A stretch of 64,000 nucleotides of DNA from the NCBI RefSeq assembly GCF_014698115.1, contig NZ_JACJSJ010000028.1:22367-86366 (forward strand), read 5' to 3'. The position numbers and the translations under genes are program-made. This document shows positions 17,767 to 26,030 of the stretch, piece by piece. The stretch comes from Nostoc sp. FACHB-973. GTDB lineage: Bacteria > Cyanobacteriota > Cyanobacteriia > Cyanobacteriales > Nostocaceae. The notes beneath the pieces were generated by a model. The model saw only the letters and a program-made list of their open reading frames with translations, had not been told where the DNA came from and made no database searches. Position 1 is the stretch's first letter, and every line of letters starts with the position of its first letter.

Positions 17767-18961
17767 GAGTAGATGCACCTGATCCGGACACTAATGAGTT
17801 ACGAATTTCCCAAGCTTGTTCCAGAATCTTAAACCAGCGTTTCTGTAGTTGTGCCATTGACAGCCCTAAAGTTTTAGCTATTTTTTCATCGGCTTGTCCT
17901 TGTTGCTTCAACTCTAGTAAAGACCGCTGTTTATCGTCCAACTGCGTTGTGTATGCTTGCCATTGCTGGGGAGTTAAGCCCAAGTTGGTATGCAATGAAG
18001 CTTCTAGCCATTCGTGAACTAATTCCCAACGGTGCAACAAGGCGAATCGAATAAGATGATACTTGAAGCGCTGCTGTAAGTAATCTCTCTGACGAGAGGT
18101 TAAGCCCAAAACCGATTCAATTTCTTGTGCTGATAGATCTTGAAGACGAAGCGAAAAGTAATCAGCACAGTCAGATTGTTGCCGTTGTTCGAGATAATTC
18201 ATTAATTCGGTAATCACAACAGAACGCAAGGTGTCTTCTTCAGGTTCCGGTTCTGTTTGGGTTGCCATTGTGGAGCGCAATTGCTGAATGGCTGGTTCTT
18301 CCCAACCGTCGGCTTCACTATTGCTGCCTTCTGCGGCTTGTTCTATATCTACGCTGGTTTCGGGGGGTTGCTGTTGGGAGAAAGTTTGCGCTCGCAGGAT
18401 AATTAGCTGCTGCTGACGGCCTGGTAAGGGAATTCGCCGCTTACCATAGCGCTCGGTAAATGCCATGTACTCAGACAATTCCAGAAGCGTTTGTGGCCGA
18501 TAAGTGGCACCGAGTTGATTTTCTCGCCGGAAAGCGTTCAATGCTTCCAGATAAAAACTTTGTAGAAAATCTTCAATTATAGTCAGCCGCCCTTGATAGC
18601 TCAATTGCTTCTGAGGAGGATTAATGTAACGATAAATAATAGCGCTCAAAGTACTGTGTAATTCTACCCTGCCCCGATTTGAACCCAACTGATAGTACCT
18701 GAGACACTGTTGCAGCCGATGTCGGGCGAGGGTGAGTGCCGAGCTTTCCACAGTTCCGGAAGCTTGGATTCGTTTGCTTTCACTGCAAATCCGATAGACT
18801 TCGTTGGTAATTCGTCTTGCCACATCGTGACAATTTTGTTCCGAAGCTTTGGTTGATTGCTGGAACTCCCTGGACAGGAGTTGAAAGATCGCCTCCACAC
18901 CAATAGAATTTTCTCCCAGAAAAGTTGCAGATGGAATAGTTGCGGTTGCGGCTGAATTCAT
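17759..18961 (-). CDS. hetZ: Heterocyst differentiation protein HetZ
   Basis: HetZ is a DNA-binding factor needed early in heterocyst differentiation and acting downstream of or with HetR. The 400-residue protein has the typical start MNSAATATIPSATFLGENS, the conserved block CHDVARRITNEVYRICSESK (about 45-65), and RVELHSTLSAIIYRYINPPQ. Two helix-turn-helix-like segments lie in the C-terminal third (AQEIESVLGLTSRQRDYLQQ and DEKIAKTLGLSMAQLQKRW), resembling sigma region 4. ATG 18961 gives the known family length; a TTG at 18976 is possible but weaker. The 205-base gap to the divergent gene at 19166 should hold its promoter, but I could not identify a HetR site with confidence. Confidence 0.93.
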   Translation of the reverse strand: MNSAATATIPSATFLGENSIGVEAIFQLLSREFQQSTKASEQNCHDVARRITNEVYRICSESKRIQASGTVESSALTLARHRLQQCLRYYQLGSNRGRVELHSTLSAIIYRYINPPQKQLSYQGRLTIIEDFLQSFYLEALNAFRRENQLGATYRPQTLLELSEYMAFTERYGKRRIPLPGRQQQLIILRAQTFSQQQPPETSVDIEQAAEGSNSEADGWEEPAIQQLRSTMATQTEPEPEEDTLRSVVITELMNYLEQRQQSDCADYFSLRLQDLSAQEIESVLGLTSRQRDYLQQRFKYHLIRFALLHRWELVHEWLEASLHTNLGLTPQQWQAYTTQLDDKQRSLLELKQQGQADEKIAKTLGLSMAQLQKRWFKILEQAWEIRNSLVSGSGASTHE

Positions 18962-19165
18962 AGTCTCGGTTTTCAAAAGACCTTAAGGTATTTAAATACA
19001 ACCTGTACGACCGTGGGTGTTGGCTTTTTGAGTTTTGCTTATAAGCTAAATGCAGACCAATCCTACGTTGAAGATGTGCCTGATGTTATTATTCCCAAAT
19101 TTAATGGGATTGTTCACATTTTGTAGATGTTATTGCCATTACCCAGGAGCCGTATACAAGTCATT

Positions 19166-19639
19166 ATGGATTTAGAAGCACAAATTCAATTGCTGATTGA
19201 CAATGCACCCCGCGATGGTATAACACCAAATCTAATTTCAGCAATTGCTCCTTCCCTGAGAGCGATCGCTCAAAAATTACGTTACTCCCAGTACTATATT
19301 CTCCAAAGTTCGGAGGGCAACTGGGTTTTAACTACACTGAGCAATCGTACTAATCCAGGATTGGAAAAGCGAGTGGTTTACGCTTTCCCTACCATACAGG
19401 ATGTCTCCCTAATTTCCACTGCTGGGCTTGACCCTCAAATGCTAACTAAAATTGTTCCCGTCACCCATATTTTGTTTCAATTGGTGGCATTGGAACCCGT
19501 AGATAGTATCGTTTTTTTGGAAACGCCGGGTCAGACCACTCATACCTTTGAAGTCCGGCGAACTGAGTTAGAAAAACTCATGCAACAAAAGCTGCGACAG
19601 ATGCGATCGCCGAAACACATACCCCCTGATATTGCATAG
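19166..19639 (+). CDS. Conserved cyanobacterial hypothetical protein
   Basis: I do not recognise a named family. The 157-residue product is soluble, with an N-terminal helical part (MDLEAQIQLLIDNAPRDGIT) and alternating strands such as YSQYYILQSSEGNWVLTTLSN and TPGQTTHTFEVRRTELEKLMQQ. It has no signal peptide or membrane segment. I chose ATG 19166, with AGGAG 16 bases upstream; an upstream ATG at 19127 is possible but the added residues (MLLPLPRSRIQVI) look non-coding. It is divergent from hetZ, and a strong hairpin follows its stop. Confidence 0.7.
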   Translation: MDLEAQIQLLIDNAPRDGITPNLISAIAPSLRAIAQKLRYSQYYILQSSEGNWVLTTLSNRTNPGLEKRVVYAFPTIQDVSLISTAGLDPQMLTKIVPVTHILFQLVALEPVDSIVFLETPGQTTHTFEVRRTELEKLMQQKLRQMRSPKHIPPDIA

Positions 19640-19695
19640 AATAATTTTGACTCTGAGATTTTTTCGATACAAGCCAATATCTGTCTTTAAAACTT

Positions 19696-19720
19696 ATGAG
19701 CGCCAAAAATTGGCGCTCAT
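19696..19720 (+). terminator. Stem-loop terminator
   Basis: ATGAGCGCCAA pairs with TTGGCGCTCAT around a 3-base loop (11-bp perfect stem), followed by AATTTTCT. It lies 57 bases after the stop at 19639, placed to end that transcript. Confidence 0.7.
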
Positions 19721-19800
19721 AATTTTCTAAAAAATTTTCAATTTCCAATCTGTCTGCAAAAATTTGCTCAATCGGGAAACCATTTTTTCCCTTATCGCTT

Positions 19801-20137
19801 TGCAATGTCTAGAATCGATTAAAAAACAGTTAGCAGTGAACAATTCTCAATTTTTTGTTTAGCTTCTTCTAAAATACAAGGTCAGATTTTAACTCTCTGC
19901 AATATCTAGAATCGATTAAAAAACAGTTACTAATGAACAATTTTCAATTTTTTGTTTAGTAGTCGTAGGTTGGGTTGAGGAACCTAGCAAGATCCCGCAA
20001 GGTAACCCAACATTTCTGATTTTTTCGGTTCTCACAGGATAAACCCAACCTACGGTTAGTATTTTCAACTCTGTGCAATATCTAACAATTGATTAAAAAA
20101 CAGTTACCACTGAACAATTTTCAATTTTTGTGTTTAG
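19801..20137. repeat. Three direct copies of a 62-64-bp repeat
   Basis: Copies lie at 19801-19862, 19898-19959 and 20074-20137. Each runs from TGCAATATCTAGAATCGATT through AAAAAACAGTTA and TGAACAATTTTCAATTTTT to GTTTAG. The first two differ at few positions; the third is slightly more diverged. No frame is conserved across copies. A separate inverted-repeat element (19964-20054) lies between the second and third, which explains the wider spacing there. Confidence 0.85.
19964..20054. mobile_element. MITE-like element with 13-bp terminal inverted repeats
   Basis: CGTAGGTTGGGTT at 19964-19976 and AACCCAACCTACG at 20042-20054 are perfect inverted repeats around about 65 bases. The interior has another AACCCAACA. 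This resembles a palindromic repeat widespread in cyanobacterial genomes. It has landed inside the array of 62-bp repeats. No gene is inside. Confidence 0.75.
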
Positions 20138-20287
20138 CTTCTGTTGAGCCAGAAATACCCACCCAAGAATAGTTGTGCAGGTTTGACTGAGGCAGAACTT
20201 ACGCAACTGGCACGTTCGCACAAGTCGGAAAACGCGCCTAAGCGACTGGCTCAACTTTTGGCAAAATTTAAAATCTAAAATTCGTTT

Positions 20288-21259
20288 TTAATAAAGCCGA
20301 CTCAGTGCATAGTCAGCTATGTTAATCAATGCCTGCTGGGACTCTGACGGCGGCAGAACTGCAAGATGTTCAATTGCCAATTTAGTATGATGAGCAGCTA
20401 ATTCTCGCGCTTGCTGTATACCCTGGCTATCTTGAATCAGTGCTAATGCTTGCTCTAAATCCCCTTCTTGAGCAAATTCTCTTTCAATCAGCACTTCCAA
20501 GTATGGTTTTTCCGCTAAAGCAAATAAAACCGGTGCAGTCAGATTACCACTTTTAAGATCCGATGCCACTGGTTTACCCAAGGTATCTGTTGTACTGGTG
20601 AAATCTAGAATGTCATCAACAATTTGAAATGCTATGCCAAGGTCACGACCATAGCTATACAGATGCTCAACAGTTTCTCGAGACACTTCACTGAGTAACC
20701 CAGCGGCTTTGGAACTATTAGCAATTAACGAAGCTGTTTTGTAATAACTCTTTTGGAGGTAAGTTTCAATAGAGATACCAGCATCAAAACGATTCAATCC
20801 CTGCTGAATCTCCCCAGTAGCTAGATCCATAATCACTTCTGAGAGCAGTTTCACCACCTCCAAATTGTCTAAGTTTGCTAAATACCATGAAGATTGGGCA
20901 AAGAGAAAATCTCCTGCTAATATGGCAATGCGGTTACCAAACAAACTATGAACGGTGGCAACGCCTCGCCGCACGTCTGATTCATCTACCACATCATCGT
21001 GTACCAAGCTTGCTGTATGAATCATTTCGGTAATCTCAGCTAAGCGGCGATGACGCGGGGTGATTTCTTGCTCTAACATTGTTGCCCGCGATATTAGCAA
21101 GACAATTGCTGGCCTGATACGCTTTCCCCCAGCTCCGAATAAATGTTCGGCTGCTGCAAACAAAATGGGGTGGCGATTTCCAACTAGCTGTTTGAGGTTA
21201 TCTGCTAGTTGTCGCAGGTCTGCTTCCACAGGGGTAAACAGGGAGGTGGCTGGGGTCAT
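20288..21259 (-). CDS. sds: Solanesyl/polyprenyl diphosphate synthase
   Basis: This trans-prenyltransferase makes the long isoprenoid tail (C45 type) used for plastoquinone. The 323-residue protein has both aspartate-rich motifs: DDVVD in ASLVHDDVVDESDVRRG (near residue 85) and DDILD in GIAFQIVDDILDFTS (near 215). It also has FGAGGKRIRPAIVLL near the start and KSGNLTAPVLFAL, typical of the family. The product chain length cannot be read with certainty, so the symbol is by similarity to cyanobacterial sds. The start is the ATG at 21259. Confidence 0.92.
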   Translation of the reverse strand: MTPATSLFTPVEADLRQLADNLKQLVGNRHPILFAAAEHLFGAGGKRIRPAIVLLISRATMLEQEITPRHRRLAEITEMIHTASLVHDDVVDESDVRRGVATVHSLFGNRIAILAGDFLFAQSSWYLANLDNLEVVKLLSEVIMDLATGEIQQGLNRFDAGISIETYLQKSYYKTASLIANSSKAAGLLSEVSRETVEHLYSYGRDLGIAFQIVDDILDFTSTTDTLGKPVASDLKSGNLTAPVLFALAEKPYLEVLIEREFAQEGDLEQALALIQDSQGIQQARELAAHHTKLAIEHLAVLPPSESQQALINIADYALSRLY

Positions 21260-22407
21260 GGATGGGCGGACTCTGACTTAGGTTACGAAAGTTTACATAT
21301 CCTTTACTCATTTTAAGATAACCCTGTGCCAGCGCAAAGTTTTCATCAGTAATCCCATACTCATAAAATCTACTGGAGGAAATCTTAGCTAATACAGTTT
21401 TTGTCAATAAGCAATTATGCTTAATCTTAATATATTTCTGAGATATGGGAAAAGTGTTCACTGAAGATCGTGTTACTGAAGTCTTGTAAAATTTTCTTTA
21501 AGTGTGGGCCACTGTCTAAAAGATAAAAATAAGGCTTTATCAGTGCTCATTCCAGAAAAATTGAAATCAAGCACTTGGTGCAAGATATCAGGGTATCCAC
21601 TTGCCGTATTTGTACATAGTCCCCTACAGATAAAACAACAGATTAAGTATTATTGCTTATTTACAATAATGAGAAAAAGTGTATTAGATTCAATCATGTA
21701 AGACTAAATTTTTTTTCAGCTTGAAGTGTAGCTCTTGAAAAAATTTGAAATTTAGCAGACGAGTGGGCTTAAAATTCAAGGCTGTTGTGTTACGCTAAAA
21801 TATAGGAATTTTAAATTTTTCAGATACTCACACACCAAAAGTAGGTCACCTGCTAGTTGATTTTACTGAAATGGTAGTTGTGTGTATAAAATAACTATTC
21901 GCTGGTGACATTGAGGGAATAACTCCTTTGATTTCTCCGACGATATGCGAAACTCCTAGTTTGGAGCTATGCAATACCCCTATGGGAAGCCCTTCGGGTG
22001 ACGCTCCTTCTCTGCGAGACGCTAAACAAACGTAGCTAAGGGTAGGCTAAGGTCAACTAGGTCTTAAAGTTCTTCTTTATGACTCTGTTGGCTCAAAGGT
22101 ACACTTTTTTAGCTGACGTTGAGCGCAAGGGTTAATCCTGTCACAGTAGTGTTGAGCAAAAATAACGCAGATCGAGTAGACCGCTGAGAATTGCAGTATT
22201 AGGTTGTCTTTTGGCAACTGAGCTGCTGTGGGATTTATGGTCTGCAAAAACTTGCATTAGATAATAAATTATTTGTCCGTAGAGAATCTGATCTCTATAG
22301 GTAGATTCACTATAGCAAACTACAGTCATCAAGAACGTACTTGGTTGGCTGAAGTTCTACTAATTTCATGAAATTTTGTATTGCTTACCAAGGGTGCTAG
22401 TAGAACA
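21260..22407. other. Long spacer with degraded repeats
   Basis: About 1.15 kb with no gene I can defend. The left part is AT-rich and should hold the sds promoter. At 21940-22040 there is a GC-rich patch (CCCTATGGGAAGCCCTTCGGGTG followed by the 16-mer CTTCTCTGCGAGACGC at 22007-22022), which is the reverse complement of the dispersed repeat also seen near 8.7 and 40.4 kb. Small open frames at 21504-21701 and 22141-22332 lack ribosome sites and family resemblance. Confidence 0.5.
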
Positions 22408-22605
22408 ATGATTTACGGAAGTGTGCCTATGATGATTTTTATTTTAGCGTCTGGATATTTGTTCACAGTCTACCTGTTATTAGCACTAGCAAAGCGGACG
22501 GGTACAAAGGCTGCTCCGGCAAGTTTTGCTTCATCTGGTAAAGAAAAACATGAGCAGGAGATATCAATCAGGACAAAGGTGACTGAAGCGGTCAATAGTC
22601 AATAG
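22408..22605 (+). CDS. Possible small single-span membrane protein
   Basis: This 65-residue frame begins MIYGSVPMMIFILASGYLFTVYLLLALAKR, a good single membrane helix with a positive flank. A hydrophilic tail of about 35 residues follows. The last codons (AVNSQ) are encoded by the tandem GTCAATA repeat, so the C-terminus may have been extended by it. The start could also be an ATG at 22429 with GGAAG upstream. I recognise no family, and coding status is uncertain. Confidence 0.4.
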   Translation: MIYGSVPMMIFILASGYLFTVYLLLALAKRTGTKAAPASFASSGKEKHEQEISIRTKVTEAVNSQ

Positions 22606-22668
22606 TCAATAGTCATTGGTCATTGGTGATTTGCAAATGACAAATGACTATTGACCAATGACAAATTA
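22590..22668. repeat. Short tandem repeat forming a hairpin
   Basis: Units GTCAATA and GTCATTG on the left face complementary TGACAAATGACTATTGACCAATGAC on the right, giving a long imperfect hairpin between the small open frame and the converging murI gene. It may serve as a two-way terminator. Confidence 0.75.
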
Positions 22669-22671
22669 ATT

Positions 22672-23538
22672 TTATTGGAGTTGGGAAATAGCGATATCAG
22701 TGAAGCAAACCTGTTCAACCAGGGGTGTATGGCCTAGCCAGTGAACTCCGGATTGGGAAAACTGTTGTGGACAACCACTAACGGCAAAGCGAGTTGGTAG
22801 TGGTGGGTGGGTATTTCTTAAGCCTAGTAAGTCTAGTTCTTGGGCACAAGCTACGACAACATGAACAGCTGGGTCAACGAGCTGGACTTGAGAGGGGACG
22901 AGCGATCGCAATACTGGTGTGAGCAGCGGATAATGAGTACAGCCGTGGACTAAGGTATCAATTTCCTGCTCTAATAAAGGTTCTAAATAGCCTCGTGCTA
23001 CTTGGGCTGTGTAAGGGTCGTGAATGCGGTTTTGCTCAATCAGTGGCACAAACTCTGGACATCCAACTTGCCATACTTGGACATTGGGATTAATTTCGAG
23101 TATGGCGTGCTTATAAGCATTACTCTTAGCTGTGGCGGGAGTGGCAATTACACCGATGCGCTTTCCCATCTGGACTGCTGCCCTTGCCCCTGGTAGGATT
23201 ACTCCTAGTATGGGTACGCTAAATTCTTGACGCACAGTTTCTAACGCTAGGGCAGAACTGGTGTTACAAGCCATAATCACCATTTTTACCTGCTGCTGTT
23301 GTAGCCAGGTGAGGATTTCACGGGTAAATTGTAAAATTTCTGCTTGTGAACGAATTCCGTAAGGAAGCCGAGCTGTATCCCCAAAATAAACAATTGATTC
23401 ATTCGGAAGTTGGCGATATAGTTGTCGCAGTACTGTCAATCCTCCCACACCACTATCAAAGATACCAATTGGGGCGCGTTGGGGTTCTTGATTAGAAAAA
23501 TCGTCAAGATTTTCTTCAAAAATGGAAGATGAATACAC
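22672..23538 (-). CDS. murI: Glutamate racemase
   Basis: MurI interconverts L- and D-glutamate, supplying D-Glu for peptidoglycan. The 288-residue protein has IGIFDSGVGGLTVLRQL with the first Asp/Ser region, YFGDTARLPYG, the catalytic Cys in VIMACNTSSALAL, and the second catalytic Cys in TLVHGCTHYPLL. All catalytic residues are present. The only start in good position is a GTG at 23538, giving a 20-residue acidic N-terminal extension before the fold. It lies 127 bases downstream of the second amiC, suggesting a shared cell-wall gene cluster. Confidence 0.95.
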   Translation of the reverse strand: MYSSSIFEENLDDFSNQEPQRAPIGIFDSGVGGLTVLRQLYRQLPNESIVYFGDTARLPYGIRSQAEILQFTREILTWLQQQQVKMVIMACNTSSALALETVRQEFSVPILGVILPGARAAVQMGKRIGVIATPATAKSNAYKHAILEINPNVQVWQVGCPEFVPLIEQNRIHDPYTAQVARGYLEPLLEQEIDTLVHGCTHYPLLTPVLRSLVPSQVQLVDPAVHVVVACAQELDLLGLRNTHPPLPTRFAVSGCPQQFSQSGVHWLGHTPLVEQVCFTDIAISQLQ

Positions 23539-23665
23539 AGGCAGATATTGATTTAGGTTTTTGGATATAAAATACAGAATCTAGCAGACAATTTACAAAT
23601 TTACCACTAAATTCTGCACGCAAAAGCAGGATATATAGTTATTCTGAATTCTGAATTCTGTTATA

Positions 23666-25552
23666 CTACCGCTGTAAGTATTTGAGGATCCCACGAGCGA
23701 TCGCTTCTGCCATCCGATTTTGATATTCTGGTGTTGCTAATCTGGGATTATCCTCGTTACCAGTCATATAACCTGTTTCCACTAAAATCGAGGGCATAGA
23801 GCTTTTCCTGAGAACGTAAAATCTAGCTTTACGGGTTCCTCGGTCTTTAATGGTAGGGATATTTTGCAGAATGCTATTACGAACTACTTCAGCTAGAGCA
23901 TAACCGCTGTCGTAATAGTAGACTTCTAAGCCATTGACACTAGGACGATTATCAACTGAATTGGCGTGAATGCTGACAAACAAAGTCGCATTAACTCGCT
24001 CAGCGATGTCTACCCGTCCCTGAAGTTCAACGAAAAAGTCTGCGTCCCTTGTTAATACTGCTTGTACACCATTTTGCTCTAAAATCGCTGCTACCCTTTT
24101 ACCAATAGGCAAGATTACATCCTTTTCTAACAGTCCGCCCAAACCAGGGGCACCTGAGTCTTTACCACCGTGTCCTGGGTCAATAACCACCAGCAATTTT
24201 CCTCTAGGAACTGGGGGGCGTGGCTGTGGCTGGTATGTAGGACGAGGATTATCTGTGGGGCTGGGGAGTTGACCTTGGTTTGGTGATGGTAGGGGAGGTA
24301 AAAGAATGGGGGGTGTGATGTTACCAGAGCGTTGTAATTCTAAAGCCAAAAGTTGGTCACCAACCTGGTTGAGTTCGCCAATTTTTACTCCCGCTGCTGG
24401 TTGAATTAAGACGGTGACAGTATTTTCTGCTTGTGGTTGCAGGCGAACCCGGAGGATAGGACTATTAGGATTAAAAGTAGGTCCTTTAACTTTAGGAGCT
24501 AATCGAGCATTGTTGATGGTGATGCGGAATAGGCCAGACGTTCTATCCCAGCCTCCTATGGCAGATAAAGTTTGGTCGGCTCTAATTAATAGTTGTGTGC
24601 CATTGCCGGCTAGTTCCACAGACTCAATGGTGGCTGGTGAATTGTTCGCATATGGTACGGGGCGTGGAGTATTATTGCCTGGTAACTGGGCAATACCACG
24701 ACTGGGGAGAAGCACGAAACCACCAACACTACTGGTAGTTGCCCGCCAGTCAGAAGCATTTTTGTCCACCTGTAAGGTCATGCGAACAACAGATGGACTA
24801 CTTTCCAGTTGGGAGAACTGGATGCGGCTAACTCCGTAGCGATTAATTGGCAAATCTCGCTGTTCTAGATTTGGTGAGAGAGTCGCGCCAGCGATGTCGA
24901 TGTTAATTTTCTGGCGATCGCTGCTACGATTAACTTGAATCTGAGGATTACCGCCACTAGTGGTGACGAAAAAGCCATCGCCTGTGATTCGTAAGTTTTC
25001 AATTTGAGTAAGTCTGGCGACAACTGTTGGCTTGTTATATGGATTAGAGCCAGTTGTCACCACATTATAAATATTTCTAGGGGAGAACGTTGGTGTAGAT
25101 GTTCTCGGTGAAGTTTCTGTGGCTATTTGTTGCTCTTGAGTATTTCTTGAAGGTAGATTTTCGGCTTGTGGCGTAGGTAATTGCACTATCCAGCGATCGC
25201 CAGTTGTACCTCTAAATTGTACTCCTTTGGGGTCTAAAGTATAACCAGGCGTCAGTTCGACGACTATGCGTGTTGTTTGTTCGTCAAACTGCCCGATGCG
25301 GATAGCACGAATTGCACCACCTACTTGTTCGGTTAGCTGCGGACGCCCAAATGTCGTTCCTGGCAAATCAATTACCAGTCGAGTCGGGTTGAAAATTAAC
25401 TGTGCTTGGGGTTGGACATTTCCCAAAGTATTAATTTCCAGTTTGTTTTGATTGGCATCAAAGCGCCAAGATTCGAGTCTCGCGGCCATTGCCGGCGACG
25501 ACAGCATGAAGATAGTTCCAATAGTACTGGGTAGTAACCAGCGTAATTTCAC
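23666..25552 (-). CDS. amiC2: N-acetylmuramoyl-L-alanine amidase with AMIN domains (AmiC2 position)
   Basis: This 628-residue secreted amidase cuts the bond between muramic acid and the peptide stem. It has a signal peptide (MKLRWLLPSTIGTIFMLSSPAMAA), AMIN domains at about 26-130 and 180-290, a further beta-rich part, a Pro-rich linker (about 415-450) and a C-terminal Amidase_3 domain. Zinc and catalytic residues are visible: His in VIDPGHGGKDSGA, Glu in LLEKDVILP, His in VSIHANSVD and Glu in LVETGYMTG. It starts at GTG 25552. The symbol rests on synteny: it is the copy next to murI. In Nostoc, AmiC2-type enzymes perforate septa to form nanopore arrays. Confidence 0.88.
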   Translation of the reverse strand: MKLRWLLPSTIGTIFMLSSPAMAARLESWRFDANQNKLEINTLGNVQPQAQLIFNPTRLVIDLPGTTFGRPQLTEQVGGAIRAIRIGQFDEQTTRIVVELTPGYTLDPKGVQFRGTTGDRWIVQLPTPQAENLPSRNTQEQQIATETSPRTSTPTFSPRNIYNVVTTGSNPYNKPTVVARLTQIENLRITGDGFFVTTSGGNPQIQVNRSSDRQKINIDIAGATLSPNLEQRDLPINRYGVSRIQFSQLESSPSVVRMTLQVDKNASDWRATTSSVGGFVLLPSRGIAQLPGNNTPRPVPYANNSPATIESVELAGNGTQLLIRADQTLSAIGGWDRTSGLFRITINNARLAPKVKGPTFNPNSPILRVRLQPQAENTVTVLIQPAAGVKIGELNQVGDQLLALELQRSGNITPPILLPPLPSPNQGQLPSPTDNPRPTYQPQPRPPVPRGKLLVVIDPGHGGKDSGAPGLGGLLEKDVILPIGKRVAAILEQNGVQAVLTRDADFFVELQGRVDIAERVNATLFVSIHANSVDNRPSVNGLEVYYYDSGYALAEVVRNSILQNIPTIKDRGTRKARFYVLRKSSMPSILVETGYMTGNEDNPRLATPEYQNRMAEAIARGILKYLQR

Positions 25553-26030
25553 AGTCCTTTCTCCTGATTCACATTCATGGGAGCCGTCAAAATCTCAACA
25601 TATTGGCAAATCCTCACACCGTCACCGCCTACATTTGAGTTTTGCGCTGTTATTCAAACACAGCTAATGGCGTAAAATATAGCACGCTCATCTGATTTTG
25701 CCATGCCATTAGCCAATATAAATTAGACGTAGAAAGCATCAGATGACAATAACAAACAAGCGACTCTTGTCCCGCCGCAAGAATACCTAAATTTTTTACG
25801 TAACCCTCCAGCATTGGCTAGCGGTTAGGTAAAGCAGGAGAATAAATAAGTAGTTTTTTACCTACAGGTCAGTAATTAGAATTATGCAGTTGGGAGTTTG
25901 AGATGGTAATGAGTCCATGTGAGACCAATTTGTTCTCAACACCAGCAATACCCCGATCATAATCACTATTAAATTGTATAAATTTAGTAATCATTTAAAT
26001 GTATTTACCCAACAATTTAGACAAAATTAC
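25553..26030. promoter_or_regulatory. Intergenic region between tandem amiC genes
   Basis: About 480 bases separate the two amiC genes, enough for a separate promoter for the downstream copy. The first 125 bases upstream of the GTG at 25552 (TCACATTCATGGGAGCC, then CACACCGTCACCGCCTACAT) resemble the leader of the other copy. The rest is AT-rich with no hairpin I would call a terminator. Confidence 0.5.

Noticed and set aside
18962..19126. HetR-type binding site in the hetZ promoter
   Set aside because: I saw only a weak CCCAAATTTAATGGG symmetry near 19092-19106 and could not match it to a known HetR site, so I do not claim one.
21504..21701. 65-codon frame in the spacer upstream of sds
   Set aside because: No ribosome site, AT-driven composition, no resemblance to a known small protein.
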